Counted from the stretch's first letter, positions 1-11,719 are shown. The stretch: 64,000 nucleotides of DNA from Maribacter aquimaris (GCF_014596745.1 NZ_JABTCF010000009.1:163443-227442); one strand, 5' to 3'. Made by a program: numbers and translations. Notes: generated by a model from the letters alone, not told the origin.

Positions 1-686
1 GGTGTCAATTCCTTAAGGGTGAGTTGGGTATCACCTTCCCCGGCATCAACCACGCGTTGCTTGAATAATTCATGGGATGACGCCTCATCACTAGCGACGA
101 AACGGCTTCCTATCTGTACCCCATCGGCCCCCAATACCATTGCCGCCAACATGGCCCTACCCGTAGCAATACCGCCAGCGGCAATAAGTGGAATGTTTAT
201 TTTTTCCCGTACGGCAGGTATTAGTACCAGTGTGGTGGTCTCATCCCTTCCGTTATGACCCCCAGCTTCAAAACCTTCGGCAACAATGGCATCTACCCCA
301 GCCTCTTGTGCCTTAAGAGCAAATTTGACACTGCTGACCACATGTACCACGGTTATCCCATGGGATTTCAAGTGTGCTGTCCATGTTTTGGGGTTTCCTG
401 CGGCCGTAAAAACGATCTTGACCCCCATCTCAATGATGAGTGCCATGAGCTTATCAACATCAGGATACAACATGGGAATATTCACCCCAAAAGGTCGATC
501 GGTTGCTTTCTGGCATTTTTGAATATGTTCCCGTAAAACATCAGGATACATACTTCCTGCCCCAATAAGTCCTAAACCACCCGCATTGGAAACGGCAGAA
601 GCCAAACGCCAACCACTGGCCCAAACCATACCGGCCTGAATAATGGGATATTTAATTCCGAAAAGCTGTGTAATGCTATTTTCCAT
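1..686 (-). CDS. Nitronate monooxygenase / FabK-like flavoprotein, 3' part cut by window edge
   Basis: Reading leftward from an ATG at 684-686 gives an open frame that runs off the window start (228 codons seen, no stop). The protein begins MENSITQLFGIKYPIIQAGM, the usual FMN-binding first strand of the 2-nitropropane dioxygenase family, and continues with AGGLGLIGAG, EGFEAGGHNG, PLIAAGGIA and GADGVQIGSRF, all landmark segments of that TIM barrel. The family oxidises alkyl nitronates using FMN; some members are enoyl-ACP reductases (FabK), and sequence alone does not decide between them. It lies 51 bases downstream of mnmA on the same strand, so the two are probably co-transcribed. The missing part is the C-terminal third. 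Confidence 0.88.
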   Translation of the reverse strand, partial: MENSITQLFGIKYPIIQAGMVWASGWRLASAVSNAGGLGLIGAGSMYPDVLREHIQKCQKATDRPFGVNIPMLYPDVDKLMALIIEMGVKIVFTAAGNPKTWTAHLKSHGITVVHVVSSVKFALKAQEAGVDAIVAEGFEAGGHNGRDETTTLVLIPAVREKINIPLIAAGGIATGRAMLAAMVLGADGVQIGSRFVASDEASSHELFKQRVVDAGEGDTQLTLKELT

Positions 687-737
687 ATTGATACTGTATA
701 TTCAAGACTGCCGACTTCGACCGAGTCACAAGATAAA

Positions 738-1928
738 TTAAGATATTACCCCCGAGCCCAACAATTCATCCCCTACATACCAGGCCACGAATTGTCCTTC
801 GGTAATGGCGGATTGCTTGTCCTCAAAATCCACATAAAGCCCACTATCTACCTTATAGAGCATTGCTTTTTGCAAAGGTTGGCGATAACGTATTCTTGCC
901 ATAACCTCCATCGTCCCGCCATCTTTCAATGCCAAATCCGTTCGTATCCAATGTAATTCATCATTGGACACAAATAAGGTTCTACGGTACAATCCAGGAT
1001 GTGATTTCCCCTGACCGGTATAAATAACATTGGCCACCACATCGGTTTCTATGACATACAACGGTTCCTTGGTTCCCCCTACGTCCAACCCTTTTCGTTG
1101 TCCCTTGGTAAAATAATGTGCGCCTTGATGTTCCCCTACCACTTTACCATCTTCAACCGTATAGACAGGTTTTTTGGAAAAATAGGCCAACTCATCCTCT
1201 TTGGTACAGAAATCAGGAATCTGCTGTTGATATGGCCCATAGGTATCCGCTACCTCAACAATAACGCCTTTTTTGGGTTTTAGTTTCTGCTGCAAAAAAT
1301 CGGGCAATCGAACCTTACCGATAAAGCAAAGTCCTTGGGAATCTTTCTTATCCGCTGTGATCAAACCATTCTCCGCAGCAATTTTACGTACTTCAGGCTT
1401 TGTCAGTTCCCCTATCGGAAACAATGTATTTGATAATTGTTCTTGGGAAAGTTGGCATAAAAAATAGGACTGGTCCTTATTACCATCCAATCCTGATAAG
1501 AGCTGAAAGGTATCTTCCCCGTTTTCATTTGTGAACGAACCCTTTCGACAATAATGCCCGGTAGCGACATAATCGGCCCCCAATTGCATCGCGATCTTCA
1601 TAAAAACGTCGAATTTGATTTCACGGTTACAAAGAACATCGGGATTTGGGGTCCTCCCTTTCTCGTATTCGTCGAACATATAATCCACAATACGTTCCTT
1701 GTATTCCTCACTCAAATCAACCGTTTGAAAAGGAATACCCAATTTTTCAGCAACGATCAAGGCATCGTTACTATCCTCCAACCATGGACATTCTTCAGAA
1801 ATGGTAACGGAATCATCGTGCCAATTCTTCATAAATAGGCCAATAACCTCATACCCTTGCTCCTTTAAAAGATAGGCAGCCACACTTGAATCCACTCCAC
1901 CAGAAAGTCCTATTACTACTTTTTCCAT
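738..1928 (-). CDS. mnmA: tRNA-specific 2-thiouridylase MnmA
   Basis: 396 residues, the normal length. MnmA activates U34 of the Lys, Glu and Gln tRNAs by adenylation and thiolates it to 2-thiouridine. The PP-loop motif SGGVDSS is at residues 9-15. The two catalytic cysteines are present: Cys100 in the segment [13 protein letters not shown] and Cys201 in GLCFIGK, which relay the persulfide sulfur. The C-terminal beta-barrel segment ends in [15 protein letters not shown]. The ATG at 1926-1928 is preceded by a well-formed promoter. Downstream gene is the nitronate monooxygenase-like gene. Identification is secure. Confidence 0.97.
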   Translation of the reverse strand: MEKVVIGLSGGVDSSVAAYLLKEQGYEVIGLFMKNWHDDSVTISEECPWLEDSNDALIVAEKLGIPFQTVDLSEEYKERIVDYMFDEYEKGRTPNPDVLCNREIKFDVFMKIAMQLGADYVATGHYCRKGSFTNENGEDTFQLLSGLDGNKDQSYFLCQLSQEQLSNTLFPIGELTKPEVRKIAAENGLITADKKDSQGLCFIGKVRLPDFLQQKLKPKKGVIVEVADTYGPYQQQIPDFCTKEDELAYFSKKPVYTVEDGKVVGEHQGAHYFTKGQRKGLDVGGTKEPLYVIETDVVANVIYTGQGKSHPGLYRRTLFVSNDELHWIRTDLALKDGGTMEVMARIRYRQPLQKAMLYKVDSGLYVDFEDKQSAITEGQFVAWYVGDELLGSGVIS

Positions 1929-1946
1929 AGTTATTAAAAAAGACTA

Positions 1947-1980
1947 CAAAAATACGAATTTAGGGCTTGCACTTCCAAAA
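1947..1980 (-). promoter_or_regulatory. Promoter of mnmA, Bacteroidota type
   Basis: On the minus strand TTTTGG (TTG at 1976-1978) is followed after 21 bases by TATTTTTG (1947-1954), matching the known Bacteroidota sigma-ABfr consensus TTG-N(17-23)-TAnnTTTG. The -7 element lies about 18 bases before the mnmA ATG, leaving a short leader. Predicted from the consensus only. Confidence 0.6.
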
Positions 1981-2127
1981 TCATGGTTCATCCTTCTTCG
2001 ATATAAAACATATTTTGTTAAACTTTTTACAATTTTAATTAAACAAAACAGAATCTTTTGTATTATTGTTTAACTTTTAAATAAATACCTTAAACAATAT
2101 TAATCATAACCTTTAAAACTTCTAGAG

Positions 2128-4035
2128 ATGAAAACAAAAATCCTTAATCGATTCTTTATGTTGCTGATGGCAACATTCGTACTATCCTGTTCCGATGATG
2201 ATGACAATGGTCCTGACCAAATGGAAGCTGACCCAATGATGATTGAATTGAACATTGTTGAAACTGCCCAAGACACAGAAAGTGTCAGTATTCTTGTAGC
2301 TGCATTGGCAAAAGCTGATGAAAGTGCTTCCAACGACCTGATTACCACCCTTAGTGATGAAACAACGAATTTCACTGTATTGGCCCCTACAAATGATGCT
2401 TTCGCTGATTTACTAGCACGTTTGGATGGTTTTGACTCCCTCGATGACTTCAATACGGAACAATTACAAAACCTCTTGGCAACTGTTCTGACATACCACG
2501 TAGTGGGCGGTGCAGCAGTAGCTTCCAGTGCCTTGACCGAAGGACAGGTTATTACTACGGTTCAAGGAGAAGACCTTACTGTAAGTTTAAGTGGAGGTGT
2601 CTATTTTATGGATGCTGCCGGTGAAACGGCCCAAGTCACCTTGGCTGACGTGGAAACCACCAATGGAATCATCCATCTAATCGATAAGATTCTCTTGCCC
2701 CAGGCTGCTATTGATGCCTTGAGCGACGTGTTACTATCATCGATTACCGATTTGGCAATTGCGACTCCTACCTTAAGTAATCTGGTAGCCGCCTTACAAG
2801 CCGCAGACGGGGATCTACCTGCTGTACTGGCCGGTGAAGGACCTTTTACGGTTTTCGCCCCAACGGATGATGCCTTCGCAACCTTCCTTTCTGACAATGG
2901 TTTTGCTAGTTTAAGTGATGTTCCGGTTGATATCTTGACCCAAGTTTTATTGAATCATGTGATCAGTGGGGCTATTTACTCCACCGATTTAACCGCAGGT
3001 TATATTTCTACACTTTCCACTGCAGGAGTAGGAGGAAATAATTTGAGTATGCTGGTAGACCTCTCTGATGGAGTTACTCTAAATGGGAATTCCTCTGTCT
3101 CAGCCGCTGATGCTAAAGCTCTGAACGGAGTCGTACATATTGTGGATGCTGTTATTGGCCTTCCTAATATCGTAGATCATGCTGTGGCAAATTCAGATTT
3201 AAGTGAACTTGTTGGCGCATTGACTGCTGATGGCAACACTACCTTCACAACGTTGCTTTCTGATACTGAAACTGATTTTACCGTTTTTGCTCCTGTAAAT
3301 GCCGCTTTTACCGCATTTATGAATCCTAACACCAATGACTTGAACACTATATTATCCAATCATGTCATTGCAGGTGCTGCCGCATTCTCTAGTGGATTAA
3401 CGAATTCTTATGTTACTACTGCGGCAACAAATGCCGACGGTGACAATATAAGTATGTACATCAATACCGATGATGGGGTTACCATTAATGGGGTAAGTAC
3501 TGTTGCTGCCGCCGATATTGTTGCAACCAATGGTGTTATCCATGCCGTCGATGCGGTAATAGACCTACCCACTGTCGTTACTTTTGCTGTTGCAGACCCT
3601 AATTTCTCAACGCTCGTAAGTGCTTTGACAGAATTAACCCCGGCAACGGATTTCGCTGGAATCCTTTCAAGAGCTGAAGGAGGAAATACTGACGGAATAA
3701 ATCCGGACTTCACAGTGTTCGCACCAACAAACGCAGCATTTGAAGCCTTGGCTGAAATTCCCGGGGAAGACGTATTGACGCAAGTATTATTGCATCATGT
3801 GGTCGCCGGCGCCAATGTAAGGTCCACAGACCTCACTGCAGACGGAGATACTATGGCTACAACCTTAGAGGGGGATAGTATGACCATAACACTTCCTGGT
3901 ACGGGAGACCATAAAGCAGATGTAACCGATGGCGCAGGAAATTCTGATATCGGAATCATTGCTGTGGATGTACAAGCCAATAACGGTGTAATCCATGTCT
4001 TGAATAAAGTCATGTTGCCCGATACAATGAACTAA
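2128..4035 (+). CDS. Lipoprotein with four fasciclin (FAS1) domains
   Basis: 635 residues. The N-terminus is a lipoprotein signal ending VLSC with Cys21 as lipidation site, followed by an acidic stretch (SDDDDNGPD) and so probably outer-membrane anchored. Four FAS1 domains follow at roughly residues 42-190, 193-342, 343-470 and 471-633. Each shows the two hallmark boxes: an FTVFAPTNDAF-like box (FTVLAPTNDAF, FTVFAPTDDAF, FTVFAPVNAAF, FTVFAPTNAAF) and an NGVIHVVD-like box near its end, with an LxxHVV segment between them. FAS1 domains mediate cell or surface adhesion and polymer binding in many organisms; the ligand here is unknown. It stands alone, with its own 200-base upstream region and a strong terminator. 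Confidence 0.93.
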   Translation: MKTKILNRFFMLLMATFVLSCSDDDDNGPDQMEADPMMIELNIVETAQDTESVSILVAALAKADESASNDLITTLSDETTNFTVLAPTNDAFADLLARLDGFDSLDDFNTEQLQNLLATVLTYHVVGGAAVASSALTEGQVITTVQGEDLTVSLSGGVYFMDAAGETAQVTLADVETTNGIIHLIDKILLPQAAIDALSDVLLSSITDLAIATPTLSNLVAALQAADGDLPAVLAGEGPFTVFAPTDDAFATFLSDNGFASLSDVPVDILTQVLLNHVISGAIYSTDLTAGYISTLSTAGVGGNNLSMLVDLSDGVTLNGNSSVSAADAKALNGVVHIVDAVIGLPNIVDHAVANSDLSELVGALTADGNTTFTTLLSDTETDFTVFAPVNAAFTAFMNPNTNDLNTILSNHVIAGAAAFSSGLTNSYVTTAATNADGDNISMYINTDDGVTINGVSTVAAADIVATNGVIHAVDAVIDLPTVVTFAVADPNFSTLVSALTELTPATDFAGILSRAEGGNTDGINPDFTVFAPTNAAFEALAEIPGEDVLTQVLLHHVVAGANVRSTDLTADGDTMATTLEGDSMTITLPGTGDHKADVTDGAGNSDIGIIAVDVQANNGVIHVLNKVMLPDTMN

Positions 4036-4054
4036 ACAAGCTATCTTGTAATTA

Positions 4055-4087
4055 GGAAAAGCCGTTCATCACGGCTTTTCCTTCTTT
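4055..4087 (+). terminator. Rho-independent terminator of the fasciclin lipoprotein gene
   Basis: Perfect 11-base-pair stem GGAAAAGCCGT / ACGGCTTTTCC (4055-4065 with 4071-4081), five-base loop, followed by TTCTTT. It begins 20 bases after the stop codon. Confidence 0.85.
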
Positions 4088-4607
4088 AGGCTATTAAAAA
4101 CAAACATTCAAGTTCAATATTTATGGTCTCCAAAAATTGAATATTTTCATAACGGTCATATCAAATTGAAAGAAAAGTATAATACAATGGCCGTTAGGTC
4201 AAAGATCTAAATTTCACAAAAGCTATGATAGCTTTAATTCCATTAGTCAGGTAGTATTTTTTATTTGTGATTGATTATTGGTTATTTCAAAACTTCCTCG
4301 TTTTAAATTTGAACATACTTCAAGTTTGGACTTGGAAGTTTTTTTATGGCGTATTGAGCTTCAAAGGAACCAATCAAATCAACAAACAACACCACAAGAT
4401 CCTTTAACATACAAAACTGGACGCTTTACAACTTTTTATTCTGTAAACTAGTAATATGCTCCATATTTGTAATCCCAAATCTTACCAAACTAAATCAATT
4501 GAATGCTAAAAGCCCCGACGTAATGTCAGGGCTTTTTGTTTTTGGTCTATTATCCATCCCTTTATCGACAGGGAAGTTGTATTGCAGCGATTATTTTGAA
4601 TCAACAG
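4088..4607. other. Non-coding spacer between convergent fasciclin gene and yidC
   Basis: About 520 AT-rich bases with no credible gene. Apart from the hairpin at 4508-4536 I see only short imperfect inverted repeats such as TTCAAT/ATTGAA at about 4113-4135. There is no tRNA-like fold and no ORF with protein-like composition. Confidence 0.6.
4508..4536. terminator. Terminator hairpin downstream of yidC
   Basis: Stem AAAAGCCCCGAC / GTCAGGGCTTTT (one C-A mismatch) with loop GTAAT. It lies about 70 bases past the yidC stop. The T-tract is longer on the plus strand (TTTTTGTTTTT) but an acceptable TTTT tract follows on the minus strand, so it may work in both directions. Confidence 0.65.
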
Positions 4608-6470
4608 TTATCTTTTACCTGTTTTTTTCTGTTCTTCAGCCTGCTCCATCATTTCACGCATCTTACGCTGAAATTTATTCTCCTTTTTAGGCTTGGTTTT
4701 ATTCACTTGTATTTGTGCGTGTATTTTATTATCGTCCAGTATGAATTTCTTAATGACCATCATGATACCTATGGTAATCAAATTCGATACAAAATAATAC
4801 AAACTCAAACCACTCGCATAGTTGTTAAAGAAGAACAACATCATAAACGGCATTAAGTACATGATAAATTTCATGTTGGGCATTCCCGGTTGTTGCGGCA
4901 TATTCTGCCCTGTGGTCATCATCATATAAAAGAAGATGGCAATAGAGGCTAAAATAGGGAACAAACTTATATGGTCTCCATAAAAAGGAATTGAGAAACC
5001 TTCCGGGAATTGATAAATCGTATCAAAGGAAGAAAGGTCATCTGCCCATAGGAATGACTTTTGACGCAATGCGAAAGATGTTGGGAAGAACATGAACAGT
5101 GCATAGAATATCGGCATTTGCAAGAATGCAGGCACACAACCGCTCATAGGACTAACCCCAGCCTTATTATAAAGCTTCATAGTCTCTTGTTGCTTTTTCA
5201 TGGCATTGTCCTTATACTTTTCACCCAGTTCGGTAATCTCAGGTTTAAGTACTTTCATTTTAGCCTGTGACAAATACGACTTGTACGTTACCGGTGACAT
5301 GGCCAAACGAACCAAAATGGTCATTATCACAATGGCAATCCCATAAGGGAAGTACGTGCTTAGGAACGAATAAAAAGGCGTAAATACATACCTATTGATC
5401 CATCCGAATATTCCCCAACCAAAAGGAATGGAATCCTCAAGACCCAATTCCTCATAATGTTTTAAGACATCAACATCGGTAGGTCCGTAGTACCAATGCA
5501 TGTTTTGGGAAAGTTCCCCCCCATTTACCTCCAAGGGCACCTTGGCACCAAAGACCTTGGTAAAACCGAATGTTCTACTTTCTTCCTCGACCAAGTTCTG
5601 GGAAGACAATTCGGCTTTTTTAAAGTGCTCTTCAGTGGCTAGGATGGAACTAAAGAAATGTTGACGGTACGATAACCATTTTACATCAGTTTCAGTCTCT
5701 TCATCATCCTTCCCTTCAGAGAGTTTACTGATTTTACCATCTTCATGGCTATACGTCAGTCGTGTATATCGGTTTTCATATTGAATACTTTTCGAATGGC
5801 GGATCCCGTTTAATTTCCATTCCAATTGAACAGGCTTACTGCTATTGATAATCCCATTCAATCCTTGGGAACGAATCGTGAAATCGACCAAATAATCATT
5901 CGGTTTCATTTCATAGCGATACTCCAAATATTTGTCGGGCCCAACCTTGGCTTTCATCGAGAGCACTTGGTTTTCACCATTATTACCCATCGATGGTTCA
6001 AAATAAAGATCCCTCGTATTGAGTGCGCGATTATCGGATGTTGTAAAATTCAATCCAAACGAAGCGTTGCCATCCTTAACCAAATATACCGGAACGGAAT
6101 CAAAGGTGACGAAATTTCGCATTTTGGCCTCTACAATCGCTCCTCCTTTATTGTCTATCTTGAGGGTAACCAATTCATTCTCCAAAGTGGTAACACCTTC
6201 TGTAGGGGTGGTATATCCAAAGGCACCAATCGCACCTTTATAATTGGCAATAGCGGTGGAATCCTGAAGATTTATGGCTAGGGGAGCCTCTTCCTCCGTC
6301 ATTAATGGTGTTTCTTCTTCCTTTTCTTGGGCTGCTACCTGTTCCTGCTTTGCTTTTTGGGCTGCTAGTTCTTCGGGAGTCGGCCTGTTTTGGTAAAACA
6401 TAAAAATAAGTATCCCAAAAATCAGCACAAAGCCTATAATAGAATTAATATCTAACTTCTTTTCTTCCAT
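4608..6470 (-). CDS. yidC: Membrane protein insertase YidC
   Basis: 620 residues, the length of the long Gram-negative YidC. There is an N-terminal membrane anchor (IIGFVLIFGILIFMFY, about residues 9-25), a charged coiled linker, a large periplasmic beta-super-sandwich domain (about 75-350), then the conserved insertase core with five membrane spans beginning near YGIAIVIMTILVRLAMSP. The conserved C1 loop is charged (KMKVLKPEITELGEKYKDN), and the last span is followed by a very basic tail (NKTKPKKENKFQRKMREMM), which in this family contacts the ribosome. It inserts and folds inner-membrane proteins with or without SecYEG. Downstream of pyrG, an arrangement common in flavobacteria. Confidence 0.97.
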   Translation of the reverse strand: MEEKKLDINSIIGFVLIFGILIFMFYQNRPTPEELAAQKAKQEQVAAQEKEEETPLMTEEEAPLAINLQDSTAIANYKGAIGAFGYTTPTEGVTTLENELVTLKIDNKGGAIVEAKMRNFVTFDSVPVYLVKDGNASFGLNFTTSDNRALNTRDLYFEPSMGNNGENQVLSMKAKVGPDKYLEYRYEMKPNDYLVDFTIRSQGLNGIINSSKPVQLEWKLNGIRHSKSIQYENRYTRLTYSHEDGKISKLSEGKDDEETETDVKWLSYRQHFFSSILATEEHFKKAELSSQNLVEEESRTFGFTKVFGAKVPLEVNGGELSQNMHWYYGPTDVDVLKHYEELGLEDSIPFGWGIFGWINRYVFTPFYSFLSTYFPYGIAIVIMTILVRLAMSPVTYKSYLSQAKMKVLKPEITELGEKYKDNAMKKQQETMKLYNKAGVSPMSGCVPAFLQMPIFYALFMFFPTSFALRQKSFLWADDLSSFDTIYQFPEGFSIPFYGDHISLFPILASIAIFFYMMMTTGQNMPQQPGMPNMKFIMYLMPFMMLFFFNNYASGLSLYYFVSNLITIGIMMVIKKFILDDNKIHAQIQVNKTKPKKENKFQRKMREMMEQAEEQKKTGKR

Positions 6471-6585
6471 TTAATTATTTATCAATATTATAATATGTAA
6501 ATAGTATCCCATATGCCACTATAACCCTAAACGCTTACTCCATAAAGAATTAGTCAGTCAGCAAATATATGCCCAAATGTGCAGT

Positions 6586-8286
<1,701 letters not shown>

Positions 8287-8520
8287 TTACTTGGGAAATT
8301 CTTTCTGAATTTTACGAACCAAGGGTTCCAATCCGTTGATTTTGATCTCTAACATAGATCTCATCAAATCCCCAAGCTTCCCATCAGGAAACCCTTTTTG
8401 ATGAAACCACACCAAATAAGGCTCTGGCAAATCCAACAAATAGCGATTTTTAAACTTCCCTATAGGCATCCTATAATGGGCAAGCTCAATAAGTTTTTTA
8501 TAATCCGGTTTAACCTCCAT
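8287..8520 (-). CDS. DUF3820 family small protein
   Basis: 77 residues containing a compact DUF3820 domain: MPIGKFKNRYLLDLPEPYLV, a WF turn, then KGFPDGKLGDLMRSMLEIK. The family is widespread and some members are labelled quorum-sensing-regulated virulence factor, but its activity is not established. The GK-[FH]-K/N and D-LP--YL-W pattern resembles the C-terminal segment of some DEDDh exonucleases, including the exonuclease encoded near 31 kb in this window, which hints at a nucleic-acid role. It sits between pyrG and the DUF922 gene, all leftward. Confidence 0.8.
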   Translation of the reverse strand: MEVKPDYKKLIELAHYRMPIGKFKNRYLLDLPEPYLVWFHQKGFPDGKLGDLMRSMLEIKINGLEPLVRKIQKEFPK

Positions 8521-8605
8521 GGCATAAAACTAAATGAATTAATATTAAAGACATCCCATACATCGATACGAAAACCAAATCCTGGTGTAACCAGAGGTTG
8601 TGGAC

Positions 8606-9130
8606 TCAGTTTTTCAATTCCTCCCTTACCTTGTTTTCCCACAAGGATTGTTGTACGCTATCCCTGGAAAAATTCGTCTGTATATCATAAAGATCCTGAT
8701 ATGCATCAAGCTCTTCAAGAATTTCCCGATATATCGATTTTACCTCAGCCTTTACATTATGGGTGAAATCGGCGGCTTCCAATCGTTCCCTCATCTTTTG
8801 GGCATACAATTCCGATATATCAAAATGAAGCTGTTCATGTCCCAAAATAAAAGCATCGCACAAATGAGGCTGGTACCATGATTTATTGGGATAGAAAAGT
8901 GTTGTTACCTTAAAATCGATTTCCATACCAACTTTAGTGCCCTGGGTTGAAAATTGATAAGTGATGCCACTGGCCGTGACAGCAGCGGCGCGATTATTTT
9001 CCGGGACCTCCCCTTTAAAATCTTCCCATACTAGTTTACGCACAGGACTCCATGCAATGGTTTCATACTCCTGGGCACGACCAATACCCATGGCTATCAC
9101 AAATAACAAAAAATAATTTAAAGTACCCAA
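8606..9130 (-). CDS. DUF922 family putative secreted zinc protease
   Basis: 174 residues with a short cleavable signal peptide (hydrophobic 5-17, GRAQ at 17-20). The core carries HEQLH at residues 98-102, an HExxH zinc motif, followed by FDISELYAQKMRE with a conserved Glu as possible third ligand. DUF922 proteins are described as predicted Zn-dependent secreted proteases; substrate unknown. The start overlaps the end of the upstream osmC-like gene by 13 bases, which supports co-transcription and coupled translation with the guaA operon. Confidence 0.8.
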   Translation of the reverse strand: MGTLNYFLLFVIAMGIGRAQEYETIAWSPVRKLVWEDFKGEVPENNRAAAVTASGITYQFSTQGTKVGMEIDFKVTTLFYPNKSWYQPHLCDAFILGHEQLHFDISELYAQKMRERLEAADFTHNVKAEVKSIYREILEELDAYQDLYDIQTNFSRDSVQQSLWENKVREELKN

Positions 9131-9522
9131 TTGAAGGAAATCACTTTTTCAATTTCAGGATGCAAGCTATGCAGTACCGGGCAGGTTCTGGCCGTATTTT
9201 CCAAAATCTTACGTTGTTTATCCGAAAACTTGGAAGGCACACTTAGAGCTACCTCAATCTTGCAAATCCTTCGGGGATCCGCAGCCATATGTTTGGTTAC
9301 CTCCGCTGTCGCATCGACCAAATCCATATCCATATCCCTCGCTTTGATGCCCATCATGGTCAACATGCAACTCGCCAAGCCTGTCGCCACCGTATCGGTA
9401 GGTGAAAATGCCTTTCCCAACCCATTATTGTCCACTGGGGCATCCGTGATAAAAGAATCCCCCGAACGCAAATGAACGCATGTGGTTCGCAAATTTCCCG
9501 TATAGGTTACTTTTGATGTCAT
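9118..9522 (-). CDS. OsmC family protein (peroxiredoxin-like)
   Basis: 134 residues, the normal size for OsmC/Ohr proteins, which reduce organic hydroperoxides or act on related thiol chemistry. The two redox cysteines are visible: Cys52 in ATGLASCMLTMMG and Cys114 in ARTCPVLHSLHPE. The N-terminal strand VTYTGNLRTTCVHLRSG fits the family. The sequence favours the OsmC/YhfA-like branch over Ohr. Two bases separate it from the upstream LysM gene and it overlaps the next gene, so it belongs to the guaA transcription unit. Confidence 0.88.
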   Translation of the reverse strand: MTSKVTYTGNLRTTCVHLRSGDSFITDAPVDNNGLGKAFSPTDTVATGLASCMLTMMGIKARDMDMDLVDATAEVTKHMAADPRRICKIEVALSVPSKFSDKQRKILENTARTCPVLHSLHPEIEKVISFNWVL

Positions 9523-9524
9523 AT

Positions 9525-11717
9525 CTAATCTGTTATTTGGACTACCCTCAAGTTATCTATGGTCATAATATAGGAGGCTTGGTTAAAATAGCCGGAACTC
9601 GAATCCTTTTCATAAGAGAACTTATTGCCTGTATATTCAGTTTCCCCAATGATTTTGGACACATCCATTAAATTGTTCTTGTATGCCAATTTCAAAAGCA
9701 AGTCATAGGTCAGATCAAAACCGCGAACCGCATAACGGTCCGGCGCATCGCCGAAGCGCTTATTATAAGCCTCTACAAATGCGCTATTCGCTACTTCACG
9801 ATAAACCGATGGATAAGTAAAATTTAGGTTTGATAAGTGGGTACTTGATATGATGTCATTATCGAATGCCTTGTTCTTATTGGTGGTGAACATACGAACT
9901 TTCACCTTTTCCTTACTCACCTCTGGATTTAACAATGTGGCCTCAAATGAATTTAATATGGAAACCACACTTGCAATCAACTTGAAATTATCAGTCTCGA
10001 CAAAAACCCAATTTTCTACTTCCTCGGACATCATCGAAGCTAATTTGTCCCTGTTGATGCCAATATTCTTTTTCTCCTCTTTAACCTCCAAAATTTTGGC
10101 GCCGGGAAATCTTTTCTGGATCATGGCTTTGGCCAATTGACTCTTTTCATCGGCAATGACGATAATATTCTCATTCGTCAATTTATCCTCGACATACGCT
10201 AATATTTTGTCGCGCAATACACTGTCCGAGGTATACGAAAAGAACACATTACCCAGACTCAAATCACTTTCGGCAGGTATAGGGGCTATGACAGGTACTT
10301 TGTTCTGGGCAGCCCTTACCGCAACCTCCTTTAAAGAAGCAAGGTCCAATGGCCCAATGATTGCACTGGCATCAGCTAAATTATCCTTTGATAGAATTTC
10401 CTTTGTTTTGGAAAGGTCCAATTGGTTGTCATACGTTTCTACATCAACCGAAATACCAAGTTTGGCGACCGAATCAATAGCCATCAAAGCCCCAGAATAA
10501 AGTCCTAAACTATATTTCAGGCTATTTCTATTCTCAATGATTTCCCGTACCTCTTCCTTGTTCTTTAGGTTTAAACGATCAAGACGGAAAGGCAACATGA
10601 ATACCAATTTTGGGCGATTCATTGGATTGATACTATCCAAAAGGTCGATTTTGTCTAAAACCAAGGAATTCCGTACTTCAAAATCACCCGCTTGGTCCTT
10701 AGGCAATTTCAACACCATTCCCGCTTTTAACCCATCCTTTAAATCAGGATTCAATTTCAAAAGCTCTATATAGGTAATACCCAATTTCCGGGTCAATGAA
10801 AATTCGGTTTGCTTCGGCTTAACCTCATAAAAAATAAAATTATCCGTATTGACTTCCCCTGGATCTGACTTTTGCTCAGGAATTCGAATAACCATTCCCT
10901 CTTTTAACCCACCGCGTTCCGCTATCTCTGGATTCAACCGAACAATTTCATCCGATTTCACATTGAACTGTTTCTCCAAACGGTAAAAATTCATTTTCGG
11001 GGGTACCGTATAGGAAAGGTACAATTGGGTCTCTTGCCCCTTGATGGTACTTCCCAAAAGTTTGGGCATTTTAAGCTCCTGCCCTTCAGATAAATGATCG
11101 GTCATCTTCGATAGTCCAGGGTTCAATACCAACAGACTATCGATGGTAATACCATATTTATGGGCTATACTCCAACGGGTTTCCTTTGGTGCTACGGTAT
11201 ACACTTCATAATCATCCTCATTGATTGCATTATCCTCCGGCTTTACCCTCCTGTATTTGGGGATTTTTATTTTCATTCCCTTTTTAAGTTGGGAAGAGTA
11301 TAATTCAGAATTGTATCTTTTTATATCATCTTCGGTAATATGATACCGTTGCGATATACCGTATAACGTTTCCCGCTTTCTAACCTTATGGGTCGTAAAA
11401 CCAATAGGTTCTGCTTGTACCGGTTCTTCCTTTTTGAATAGGCTTACCGATTCTTTTTCACCGGTCGCAATAGCATCCTGGGCAGCCTTGGCCCCTACGG
11501 GAATCACCAAAATGGTATTCGGTTTTATAGTCCCACCCTGTTGGATTTCCTTATTGTAGGATAAAATAGTGGACGGGGCAACCTTATACTGTTTGGAGAT
11601 ACTTTCCAATGTCTCCCCCTTTTTTACCGCATGGGTAGTGAACTTTTGGGCCATTGCATTGCTACCTATAAAAATAAAGAGAAGCAATACAATACTGTTC
11701 TTGAAAAATTGACTCAT
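9525..11717 (-). CDS. LysM protein with periplasmic-binding-protein-like domain
   Basis: 730 residues from the ATG at 11715-11717; a second ATG at 11727-11729 adds four residues but would overlap guaA. I prefer the shorter start because it gives a clean signal peptide (MSQFFKNSIVLLLFIFIGSN, AMAQ cleavage). Five LysM modules follow in the first half (about residues 25-340), each with the V-KGETL--IS--Y pattern and ending in an (I/V)P strand, so it should bind peptidoglycan. The second half (about 365-730) resembles a type I periplasmic-binding fold such as LpoA or branched-chain amino acid binding proteins (ASAIIGPLD, VPVIAPIPAESD, RGFDLTYDLLLKLA). No transporter genes are adjacent, so a cell-wall regulatory role is more likely than import; this is inference. 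Confidence 0.88.
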   Translation of the reverse strand: MSQFFKNSIVLLLFIFIGSNAMAQKFTTHAVKKGETLESISKQYKVAPSTILSYNKEIQQGGTIKPNTILVIPVGAKAAQDAIATGEKESVSLFKKEEPVQAEPIGFTTHKVRKRETLYGISQRYHITEDDIKRYNSELYSSQLKKGMKIKIPKYRRVKPEDNAINEDDYEVYTVAPKETRWSIAHKYGITIDSLLVLNPGLSKMTDHLSEGQELKMPKLLGSTIKGQETQLYLSYTVPPKMNFYRLEKQFNVKSDEIVRLNPEIAERGGLKEGMVIRIPEQKSDPGEVNTDNFIFYEVKPKQTEFSLTRKLGITYIELLKLNPDLKDGLKAGMVLKLPKDQAGDFEVRNSLVLDKIDLLDSINPMNRPKLVFMLPFRLDRLNLKNKEEVREIIENRNSLKYSLGLYSGALMAIDSVAKLGISVDVETYDNQLDLSKTKEILSKDNLADASAIIGPLDLASLKEVAVRAAQNKVPVIAPIPAESDLSLGNVFFSYTSDSVLRDKILAYVEDKLTNENIIVIADEKSQLAKAMIQKRFPGAKILEVKEEKKNIGINRDKLASMMSEEVENWVFVETDNFKLIASVVSILNSFEATLLNPEVSKEKVKVRMFTTNKNKAFDNDIISSTHLSNLNFTYPSVYREVANSAFVEAYNKRFGDAPDRYAVRGFDLTYDLLLKLAYKNNLMDVSKIIGETEYTGNKFSYEKDSSSGYFNQASYIMTIDNLRVVQITD

Positions 11718-11719
11718 AA

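Noticed and set aside
4120..4140. Short inverted repeat in the fasciclin/yidC spacer
   Set aside because: Only six bases pair well, as expected by chance in AT-rich sequence.
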